A program made the position numbers and the translations under genes. DNA of 40,611 bases from Bacteroidota bacterium. Lineage in GTDB: Bacteria; Bacteroidota; Bacteroidia; UBA7662; JAIXUI01. Location of the stretch: contig JAIXUI010000106.1 in the NCBI GenBank assembly GCA_027484125.1, positions 1 through 40,611 of the forward strand, in the 5' to 3' direction. Every line of letters begins with the position of its first letter. Position 1 is the first letter of the stretch. Under the pieces are notes generated by a model. The model searched no databases. It saw nothing but the letters and a program-made list of their open reading frames with translations, and was not told the origin of the DNA. Below are positions 8,479 to 15,135 of this stretch, one piece after another.

Positions 8479-8510
8479 AAAAGCCCATCTCTCTGAGATG
8501 GGCTTTTGTA
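8479..8510 (+). terminator. Rho-independent terminator of tRNA-Asp
   Basis: A 13-bp stem AAAAGCCCATCTC (8479-8491) and GAGATGGGCTTTT (8495-8507) with a TCT loop, starting two bases after the tRNA. The terminal TTTT of the stem and further T residues serve as the release tract. Confidence 0.85.
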
Positions 8511-8590
8511 TTTTAGGGATGTGGGATCTGCTGTGTAATTTCTATGAGCTAGCTTAGCCTAAAGAAACCTCTCCAGGTAGAAAATGTTAG

Positions 8591-8643
8591 AATAAGCAAC
8601 AAGAAGCTTTAAACTCCAACTGCTTATTGGATTGACGGAGTTT
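8591..8643. repeat. Two interleaved inverted repeats
   Basis: AATAAGCA (8591-8598) pairs with TGCTTATT (8621-8628), and AAACTCC (8611-8617) pairs with GGAGTTT (8637-8643). The arms alternate, so the two stems are either alternative folds or a pseudoknot. The segment follows the reverse-strand small gene (ends 8658) and could be part of its 3' untranslated region. The remaining bases from 8511 to 8657 show nothing recognisable. Confidence 0.35.
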
Positions 8644-8657
8644 CAAAAAGCCGTCTC

Positions 8658-8867
8658 TTATTTACTAAATTCAACATCCACTTCGCCTAAGTCTAGTTTC
8701 CCGGCTTGACTATCAACAACCATCCAGGATAATCCAGCAACCATTCCAATTTCGATGGTTACTCCATGCGAGGTTTCTTCTTTTATTTCAATATCAAAGC
8801 CTTTGCTAACATGTTGCATGTATTGCGCTAATTGCTCGTCAGATAATTCAATCTTGATGGTTGGCAC
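8658..8867 (-). CDS. Small acidic protein of unknown function
   Basis: A 69-residue frame with a GTG start (no ATG is available after the upstream in-frame stop near 8894). I do not recognise it. The sequence, opening with MPTIKIELSDEQLAQYMQ, alternates charged and hydrophobic residues in strand-like patterns, has no signal peptide or membrane segment, and has a central hydrophobic stretch VAGLSWMVV. It lies 35 bp after the esterase stop on the same strand and could be co-transcribed with it. Coding is plausible from composition and spacing but not proven. Confidence 0.5.
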   Translation of the reverse strand: MPTIKIELSDEQLAQYMQHVSKGFDIEIKEETSHGVTIEIGMVAGLSWMVVDSQAGKLDLGEVDVEFSK

Positions 8868-8902
8868 GGTTGGTAATTGCTTTTGGGTTGTTTATTCGCT
8901 TT

Positions 8903-9760
8903 TCACTTTCTAGCGGGCAGTTTGAGCCACCAATTTAAAAAGTCTGGGATTACTTGGCTCCAAGTGTGCTGATTATGTTGTCCTGATTTCGCCAACACAA
9001 AGCGAAGGTCTTCGGGCTTGTTGAATCCTAGCTTTTTCAACTCTTTCATTAAATCCAGCGTATCCTCGATGGCGTCAATGATGCCATTGCCGTTGCGGTC
9101 GGCTTGTTCGTCTTCTGAGCCTGCTTGTAACCAAACTCGCCACGATGCTGGCTTGCGGGTTGTCCTAACAACTTGATGTATGATTCGATCGGCATCGGTA
9201 TAGCCTTTGTTGAGGTCTTTCGAGCGCCACCAAAAGGATGCAGAAAAAGCTCCGGCAACAGGAAATAGCCCTGGATTTCGCCACGATAAATCAAAGGCAG
9301 ACAGCCCACCTAATGAAAAACCGATAAAAGCATTTTCAGGATGGTCAGCCTTTACAGCCAAGATGGTTTCAAGATGCGGAAGTAGCTCTTCCAATAAAAA
9401 CTGTTGATAAAGGTGCGCTTTACTGCCACGTTGATGACAGTCAGGGCGATTAACCACGCCGTACTCGTGCATGCGATCGCCGGCATGGACGCCCACCCAG
9501 ACAAAAGGACGGTCCGGATTCGCCCCAAGCCATTGCGCCATCAGTACTTCCACCTTCAAGTCGTCGCAATCTTGACCGTCGTTCATCAAAAGCAGCGGTA
9601 ACGCCTCCTGTCCGTTATAGTTAGCCGGCAGGAAGAGTTCGAAGGTCACCATTCGTTTCAGGATACGCGACTTCAAATGCCGCCCACGTCGCGCCTCAAG
9701 CAGTTTTAACTGCTCGGGTTTGGCCGTAGGCCATTCGGGCTGGATTGCTATTACCGGCAT
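8903..9760 (-). CDS. Esterase D/Fes-type alpha/beta hydrolase
   Basis: A 285-residue protein of the putative esterase family (PF00756). The nucleophile elbow is GFSLGGLSAF. A likely acid lies in the GSEDEQADRNGNG loop, and the catalytic His in SGQHNQHTW is followed by a WWLKLP end. There is no signal peptide, so it is probably cytoplasmic. Family members cleave esters of siderophores, S-formylglutathione or acetylated sugars; the substrate here is unknown. The NGNGIID segment in the acid loop resembles a calcium-binding loop, which is unusual for this family. It is divergent from another, only distantly similar esterase at 9850. Confidence 0.85.
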   Translation of the reverse strand: MPVIAIQPEWPTAKPEQLKLLEARRGRHLKSRILKRMVTFELFLPANYNGQEALPLLLMNDGQDCDDLKVEVLMAQWLGANPDRPFVWVGVHAGDRMHEYGVVNRPDCHQRGSKAHLYQQFLLEELLPHLETILAVKADHPENAFIGFSLGGLSAFDLSWRNPGLFPVAGAFSASFWWRSKDLNKGYTDADRIIHQVVRTTRKPASWRVWLQAGSEDEQADRNGNGIIDAIEDTLDLMKELKKLGFNKPEDLRFVLAKSGQHNQHTWSQVIPDFLNWWLKLPARK

Positions 9761-9849
9761 AGAACAAACTTAAAGAAATTAGACCAAGCGGCTAAAAAGC
9801 ATCTGTTTTTTTGAAAATTTCATACGAACTTGAGCTCAAAGAAGATTGA

Positions 9850-10551
9850 ATGAAAGAAGAATATTACAAATGGTACTCCAATGACTTGGGGTTGGAAACC
9901 GAGATGCTGGTGTTCGGCGAGCGTGGCAAGCCGGTAATCCTGTTCCCTACTTCTATGGGCCGTTTTTTTGAAAACAAAGATTTTAAGCTGATTGAGTCGG
10001 CGGCTTGGTTTGTTAACAATGGTCTGGTGCGTATTTACTGCCCTGATGGCATCGACTCGCTCTCTTGGTACAACAAAGGGGTTCATCCGGCCCAGCGGGT
10101 ACGCAATCATATGCACTACGACGCCATGATTTACAACGATGTAGTGCGAAAAGCTCAACAAGATACTGGTCACCATCATGTGGTGACTGCAGGCTGTAGC
10201 TTTGGCGCTTACCATGCTACCAACTTTGCGTTCCGTCATCCTGATGTAGTGAGCCATGTGTTCAACATGGGTGGTGCTTTTGACATCAAAGACCAGCTCG
10301 ACGGTTACTACGATGACAATGTTTACTTCAACAACCCGCCCGACTATATCCCCGATGCCAACGATCCCCAACTGTGGAACCTCGGGCTAGTGTTCGGCAC
10401 CGCAGAGCACGACTTCTGCAAAGGCGCGAACCAGTATCTATCAGATATCCTGAACCGCAAGGGCATCAACAACTGGCTCGACATCCGCCCCGGCAACCAC
10501 GACTGGCCCGTATGGAAAGAAATGTTTCCGCACTATCTGTCGCTGATATAA
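9850..10551 (+). CDS. Esterase D-type alpha/beta hydrolase, compact form
   Basis: A 233-residue cytoplasmic esterase of the PF00756 group. The nucleophile motif is GCSFGAYHA, a Cys preceding the Ser. The acid is likely in FGTAEHDFCKGANQ and the His in GNHDWPVWKEMFPHY. The N-terminus (YYKWYSNDLGLETEMLVFGE) is typical of short bacterial esterase-family proteins. It starts 89 bp from the divergent esterase at 9760. Its last codons overlap the ATG that opens the degraded sigma factor frame. Substrate unknown. Confidence 0.85.
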   Translation: MKEEYYKWYSNDLGLETEMLVFGERGKPVILFPTSMGRFFENKDFKLIESAAWFVNNGLVRIYCPDGIDSLSWYNKGVHPAQRVRNHMHYDAMIYNDVVRKAQQDTGHHHVVTAGCSFGAYHATNFAFRHPDVVSHVFNMGGAFDIKDQLDGYYDDNVYFNNPPDYIPDANDPQLWNLGLVFGTAEHDFCKGANQYLSDILNRKGINNWLDIRPGNHDWPVWKEMFPHYLSLI

Positions 10552-10775
10552 GGAACGAAACGGCCGGCACCTCCCAAACTACTCCTGCTATTCATCCTGA
10601 AAAGTGGGTAGAAGCTTATGGCGATGCGCTGTATCGCTATGCTTTTGCCCACTGTAAGAACAAATTCTTGACTGAAGATCTGACACAGGCCCCCTTTATT
10701 GCGGCACTGAAAACAAGTCAAGGATTTCAGTATAAATCAAAGGAGCTACCCTGGTTTACCGGAATTTTGAGATAG
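10512..10775 (+). pseudogene. Remnant of an ECF (sigma-70 family) sigma factor
   Basis: The frame from about 10554 to a TAG at 10773 encodes a clear match to sigma region 2 of Bacteroidota ECF factors: WVEAYGDALYRYAFAHC, then LTEDLTQAPFIAALK, then KSKELPWFTGILR. Intact family members read like EDLVQETFLAALK and SSE-TW-GILK-KI and continue for a linker and region 4, which are missing here. The only in-frame ATG is at 10512, inside the esterase gene, and gives an 87-residue product with 14 non-homologous leading residues. Changes at usually conserved positions (QAP for QET, ELPW for E-TW) fit decay. No region 4 was found in 10776-10959, which appears non-coding. Confidence 0.7.
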
Positions 10776-10959
10776 ACTGTACGTTTTCGTAAAATCAGTT
10801 TGAATACCTTTTATTTCCTTGCGATTTTATAGCATAGGTTAAAAGGGATTGTTAGCCATCTTCTTTAATGATGCCGTAGTTTCTTTTCCGAAATACTTTG
10901 AAATAAAAAGCAACTAATTCGTTGCAGACGAACTGCTTCGGCTTAACAAACCAAGAAAC

Positions 10960-11514
10960 CTAATGGTTGAGTTGTGCGTATTCGCTCCGAAGTAGTGCGT
11001 AAGAAATAGTGTCTGTAAACGCCTCACCAGAACGCCAATGTTGCTTTAATATCCCCTCGGTGCTGAAATGAAACTTCTCCATTATTTTAATTGAGGGCAG
11101 ATTCTCAGTACCAACTAAGGCTTCGATTCTATTCAATTGTAGCTTTTGAAACCCATATTGGATAATCGCTCTGACGGCCTCTGTCATTAATGCTTTTCCT
11201 TTAAACGTTTCATCTTCCATTCTATATCCGATTTCAGCCCGAAAGTGTTCTTCGTTCCAATTGTGAAATCCGCTACGTCCAATGATTTTTCCGGATGCTT
11301 TATCGATCAAAAGAAAAAGCAAAAATTTCCTATTGTAGGCTGAGTATCCCTGTTTATGCTTTTGCTCTTCCTGAAGGTAGGCTTCGTTTGATTGGTGGCC
11401 CAAAACCGCCATTATTTCTTCTTTTGGAAAATTGTCAAACAAGAATTTCATGTCTTGGGAGGAAATTCCTTTCAAAATCAGACGCTCTGTTTCAAGTTTT
11501 ACAATATTCATCAC
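10960..11514 (-). CDS. GNAT N-acetyltransferase, RimJ/RimL-like
   Basis: A 184-residue acetyltransferase of the GCN5 superfamily (Acetyltransf_3 type). It opens with LETERLILKGIS, has the strand segment IGRSGFHNW, the AEIGYRM strand, the acetyl-CoA binding region around KGKALMTEAVRAIIQYGF, and the closing LNRIEALVGTENLPSIKIMEKFHF typical of RimJ/RimL proteins. The usual Q/RxxGxG/A loop appears as DETFKGKA, which is a weak form. Two adjacent ATG codons (11514 and 11511) are possible starts. Substrate unknown: family members modify ribosomal protein N-termini or small amines. It stands alone, with non-coding DNA on both sides. Confidence 0.88.
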   Translation of the reverse strand: MMNIVKLETERLILKGISSQDMKFLFDNFPKEEIMAVLGHQSNEAYLQEEQKHKQGYSAYNRKFLLFLLIDKASGKIIGRSGFHNWNEEHFRAEIGYRMEDETFKGKALMTEAVRAIIQYGFQKLQLNRIEALVGTENLPSIKIMEKFHFSTEGILKQHWRSGEAFTDTISYALLRSEYAQLNH

Positions 11515-11909
11515 TGTTTTAAAACTGAAATTTAAACTTCCTACGAAGACGAATCGGGAATAACTGAGTTAATACCCTGTTAAAACCCAAGACTGAATAA
11601 ATCACTTAGGTTTTGGCATTTCTGTTTAAGAAGAAATATTCAAGTTGAAGAAGACAGTTGAAAAATAATGGGGAAATAAGTAGATGTACCCCTTATCGTA
11701 ATGCTTTTGCGTATTTATTAAAGAGCAAGGCACGCGACTTAATTGGGTTAACAGGCACGTTAGTTATGGCTTGTCATTTTAACATTTTGCCTGAAAAAAC
11801 CTCTTTAAATAAATGAATGAATGACTAAAACGTCCATACACATTTAGTAGTAACAATTGGCATTTGAAATTGCTACAACGACGAACTAAGGTAGGTGGAC
11901 GATGCTGGG
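11515..11909. other. 395-bp gene-free stretch
   Basis: No convincing coding frame or RNA gene. It contains a near-palindrome TAACTGAGTTA (11561-11571), the hexamer GGCACG twice around 11730-11760, a triple AATGA-type repeat (about 11811-11825), and a small inverted repeat CAATT...AATTG near 11855-11872. It separates the GNAT gene from the 3' end of the amidotransferase gene, both on the reverse strand, and should hold the GNAT promoter. Confidence 0.5.
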
Positions 11910-13817
11910 TTAATACGCTCGTTCGTCGCGGCCTTCCATCCAATTGACGAAGGCTCGGTTGGCGACGCGGTTGCCGCCTGGCGTGGGATAGTTGCCGGAG
12001 AAGTACCAATCACCGGCATGTCCGGCACATGCGATGTGCAGATTCTCAATCGTCTGATAGAGGATGCGCACCGGCACTTGCAACTTTTCAGGCTTCACTA
12101 TCGCACTGATGCGTGCTGAGATTTCATCGTCGGTGAAGGAATCGTATATGGCCTTCACTTGGTTGACACTTGCTTCTAATGGAAGATCCAAATCGGCTTT
12201 CGCCTTCTCATAAGCATCGCGAAGGACTTGCTCACGTCCTTGTTCTTTCAACAAAGAAACCGCAGCTTGAAACGCCACAAACTCACCCATCTTACTCATG
12301 TTGATGCCGTAGCAATCGGGATAACGGATTTGAGGCGCAGAAGAAACAATCAAAATTTCCTTCGGCTTCAATCTCCCCAGAATAGTAAGAATGCTCTTTT
12401 TCAGCGTGGTACCTCGGACGATGGAGTCGTCCATGATGACTAGGCGGTCTTGTTCCGGCTGAAGGATGCCGTAGGTGATGTCATAAACATGCGCAACCAA
12501 ATCATCACGAGCGTCGTCCTCGGTTATAAACGTTCGGAGTTTCACGTCTTTGATGGCTGCCTTTTCTACCCGCGGGCGCTCACTAAGCAGCTGTACCAAT
12601 TCCGCTTCGGAACCATTGTTCGCTTTCCATTCCAAAAGCTTGGTTGCACGCTGTGCTTCCATCGCTTGTTCCAAACCTTTGATTAAACCAAAAAAGGCGG
12701 ATTCTGCCGTGTTGGGAATGTAGCTAAATACAGTATGCTTGAAATCGTGATCAATGGAGTCAAGGATTTTCGGCACCAGCAGTTCACCGAGGTGCTTGCG
12801 CTCCCGGTAAATGGCTTCGTCGTTACCACGGGAAAAATATATCCGTTCAAATGAACAAGGCGTAGGAGTAACAGCAGGTGAGAGGATTTCTTCCTCGTAG
12901 TAACGGCCATCTTTCCTGACAATAAAAGCATGTCCAGGTTTGATTTCCTGAATTTTATCAGCGGGAAGGTTAAAGCCCGTTTGAATGGCGGGGCGTTCGC
13001 TGGCTACCACCACCACCTCATCATCGGCATACCAAAAAGCAGGGCGGATTCCGGCAGGATCTCGCATGACAAAAGCATCGCCATGACCGATTAGGCCAGC
13101 CATGGCATATCCCCCATCGAAATGGCGACAAGCGCGGCGAAGTACATTGCCTAAGTCGAGTTGCTGCTGAATTTTAGCCGTGATTTCCTGGTTACCGAGC
13201 CCTTCTGCCTTAAACTGCTCGAAGAGCATCTGATTTTCAAGGTCGAGGAAGTGGCCTATTTTCTCCATCACGGTTACTGTATCGGCTTTTTCTTTGGGAT
13301 GCTGCCCAAGCCTGATGAGTTGATCGAAAAGCTCATCTACATTGGTGAGGTTGAAATTTCCTGCCACCACCAGATTACGACTCATCCAGTTATTCTGCCG
13401 AAGGAAAGGATGACATTGCTCGATGGTTTGGCCGCCGTAAGTGGCGTAACGCAGATGCCCAAGAAGCAACTCTCCCATGTAAGGAAGGTTATCCTTCATC
13501 CATTCGGTATCGCGGAGTTTCTCTGGTTGATGCTGCCTGAGTTGTTCGAAGTGCCAGTTTACTCGCTCGAAGATGTCTTTGATTGGCTGTTGCGCCACAG
13601 AACGAGTTCGGCTGATGTACCGGTCGCCCGGCTTTACATGAAGTTTGATGGTAGCGATTCCGGCGCCATCCTGACCCCGGTTGTGCTGTTTCTCCATCAG
13701 GAGGTAGAGTTTGTTCAAGCCATAATTGAACTGCCCATACTTTTCCTGATAATAGCTTAACGGTTGGAGGAGCCGAATAAGCACGAGACCACACTCGTGC
13801 CGGATAAAATCACTCAT
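11910..13817 (-). CDS. Long amidophosphoribosyltransferase-like protein (PurF family)
   Basis: A 635-residue protein with an N-terminal class II glutamine amidotransferase domain and a C-terminal phosphoribosyltransferase domain. The N-terminal nucleophile is Cys9, after an 8-residue leader (MSDFIRHE) that would be cleaved. NRGQDGAGIA and LGHLRYATYG are family motifs, and RDPAGIRPAFW and SERPAIQTGF follow in the glutaminase half. The PRPP loop is VIMDDSIVRGTT near residue 460. Canonical PurF is about 470-510 residues; the extra length lies mainly in an insertion in the glutaminase half and in the C-terminus. The reaction would be transfer of glutamine ammonia to PRPP in purine synthesis, but it may be a second, specialised paralogue. 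apaG is 40 bp upstream on the same strand. Confidence 0.88.
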   Translation of the reverse strand: MSDFIRHECGLVLIRLLQPLSYYQEKYGQFNYGLNKLYLLMEKQHNRGQDGAGIATIKLHVKPGDRYISRTRSVAQQPIKDIFERVNWHFEQLRQHQPEKLRDTEWMKDNLPYMGELLLGHLRYATYGGQTIEQCHPFLRQNNWMSRNLVVAGNFNLTNVDELFDQLIRLGQHPKEKADTVTVMEKIGHFLDLENQMLFEQFKAEGLGNQEITAKIQQQLDLGNVLRRACRHFDGGYAMAGLIGHGDAFVMRDPAGIRPAFWYADDEVVVVASERPAIQTGFNLPADKIQEIKPGHAFIVRKDGRYYEEEILSPAVTPTPCSFERIYFSRGNDEAIYRERKHLGELLVPKILDSIDHDFKHTVFSYIPNTAESAFFGLIKGLEQAMEAQRATKLLEWKANNGSEAELVQLLSERPRVEKAAIKDVKLRTFITEDDARDDLVAHVYDITYGILQPEQDRLVIMDDSIVRGTTLKKSILTILGRLKPKEILIVSSAPQIRYPDCYGINMSKMGEFVAFQAAVSLLKEQGREQVLRDAYEKAKADLDLPLEASVNQVKAIYDSFTDDEISARISAIVKPEKLQVPVRILYQTIENLHIACAGHAGDWYFSGNYPTPGGNRVANRAFVNWMEGRDERAY

Positions 13818-13857
13818 GGCGCTGGATGCGCGAAGGTAGATAAAACAAAGGAATCTG

Positions 13858-14244
13858 CTAATTCAAAACCAGAGGCGTAGCCATTACAAAAGCAGGAATT
13901 TCAACCTCGAAATGATCGCCATTCTCAGTATTGACAAACAAATAGGAACCCCACATCTTCCCAACCTGATTTTTGAGGTTGCACATGGAAACATATTGAT
14001 GCTGTTCACCCGGTTCAATGACCGGTTGCTGCCCTACTACACCTTCTCCTTCTACTTCCCTCAAGGCCGATGCACCATCACGGATATACCAATGGCGGCT
14101 AAGTAACTGAACGGTGTGCCGGCCATTATTCCTGATGGTAATGCGATATGCGAAAATATTCTCCGGACTATTCGGCTGGGAATAATCAGGTTGAAAGGCC
14201 GTTTCCACGGCTACAAGAATATCGTTGGTGATGAGTGCCGGCAT
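13858..14244 (-). CDS. apaG: ApaG domain protein
   Basis: A 128-residue ApaG/F-box-associated beta-sandwich protein, full length for the family. Typical segments are VETAFQPDYSQP, FAYRITIRNNG, VQLLSRHWYIRD, GEGVVGQQPVIEPGEQHQY and the closing GSYLFV-T-NG-HFEVEIPAF. ApaG is linked to Co2+/Mg2+ resistance in enterobacteria, but its biochemical role is not settled. A longer frame to 14328 would overlap the divergent rlmB start; the ATG ending at 14244 gives the family's normal N-terminus. It is probably co-transcribed with the downstream amidotransferase gene. Confidence 0.92.
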   Translation of the reverse strand: MPALITNDILVAVETAFQPDYSQPNSPENIFAYRITIRNNGRHTVQLLSRHWYIRDGASALREVEGEGVVGQQPVIEPGEQHQYVSMCNLKNQVGKMWGSYLFVNTENGDHFEVEIPAFVMATPLVLN

Positions 14245-14326
14245 GGTTGAAAAAACGATTGAATTGAAAAAAGGTTTATCGCCAAGGAACTTCCCTGAAG
14301 TGAGCGCCAATGTGTAGGTTTGCAGC

Positions 14327-15133
14327 ATGTCAGATTACAGGCAGGACCGTTCCGGAGGCTCTTCATTTGGAAGCCGGAGACCACAGCCGCCAAGAGAAAG
14401 AGATCAGCTGGTTTATGGCCTTCACGCCATAGAAGAAGCTTTGAAAGCAGGTAAAGAGTTCAATAAAGTGCTTGTCAACAGGCAACTGAGGGGCGAAGGA
14501 CTGAATGAAATTAAACGTGAATGCCGTCAACGGGGCATTCCGGTTCAAGAAGTGCCAGCTGAAAAGCTCAATGGCATTACACGGGCCAATCACCAAGGCA
14601 TTATTGCCTTCCTTGCTGCAACTGAGTACATGCCACTGGAAGAAGTGGTGAGTGGCTTGTTCGAGCAAGGAGAAGTACCGCTTTTACTCATTTTAGACAG
14701 GCTCACCGATGTTCGAAACTTCGGCGCCATCGCACGTTCAGCCTGGGCTGCAGGGGCACATGCCATTATCATTCCGGCTTATAACTCCGTTCAGGTTACT
14801 GCAGACGCCATTAAAACTTCCGCTGGAGCGTTGAACCATTTGCCGGTATGCCGAGTGGGCTCGCTCGACAAAGCGGTAGATTACCTCAGAAACAGCGGTA
14901 TTCAAGTGATCGCTGCTACTGAAAAAGCAGTAAATCCGTATTTCAACGAAGACTTTACCGGCCCTCTGGCGTTGCTTTTGGGCGCTGAAGACGAAGGCAT
15001 TCACCCTGATTTACTTCGTAAAGCCGATGTGCTAGCTAAAATCCCAATGCCTGGAAAATTAGATTCCCTGAACGTATCCGTCTCTGCGGGAATTTTGTTG
15101 TTTGAAGCAGTCAGACAACGTTTTCAACCTTAG
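14327..15133 (+). CDS. rlmB: 23S rRNA (guanosine-2'-O-)-methyltransferase RlmB
   Basis: A 268-residue SpoU/TrmH-family (SPOUT) methyltransferase. It has an N-terminal substrate-binding domain (about 28-100, VYGLHAIEEALKAG) and a knotted catalytic domain with motif 1 N131-FGAIAR137, motif 2 LLLGAEDEGI and motif 3 DSLNVSVSAGILLFE. RlmB methylates G2251 in the peptidyl-transferase P loop; a relative acting on another guanosine is possible. Residues 1-27 form an Arg/Ser/Gly-rich tail. TAGGTTTG at 14315-14322 fits the -7 consensus but lies very close to the ATG and has no clear -33 partner. uvrB follows after 2 bp. Confidence 0.93.
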   Translation: MSDYRQDRSGGSSFGSRRPQPPRERDQLVYGLHAIEEALKAGKEFNKVLVNRQLRGEGLNEIKRECRQRGIPVQEVPAEKLNGITRANHQGIIAFLAATEYMPLEEVVSGLFEQGEVPLLLILDRLTDVRNFGAIARSAWAAGAHAIIIPAYNSVQVTADAIKTSAGALNHLPVCRVGSLDKAVDYLRNSGIQVIAATEKAVNPYFNEDFTGPLALLLGAEDEGIHPDLLRKADVLAKIPMPGKLDSLNVSVSAGILLFEAVRQRFQP

Positions 15134-15135
15134 CA

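Noticed and set aside
11697-11816. Short open frame without a start codon in the 395-bp gap (about 40 codons), possible integron attC-like sequence around GGTTAACAGGCACGTTAG
   Set aside because: No start codon, no recognisable protein, no matching left-hand recombination box and no integrase in the window.
13489-13794. Open frames antisense to or in other frames of the amidotransferase gene
   Set aside because: They are frame shadows of a well-supported gene and have no domain features.
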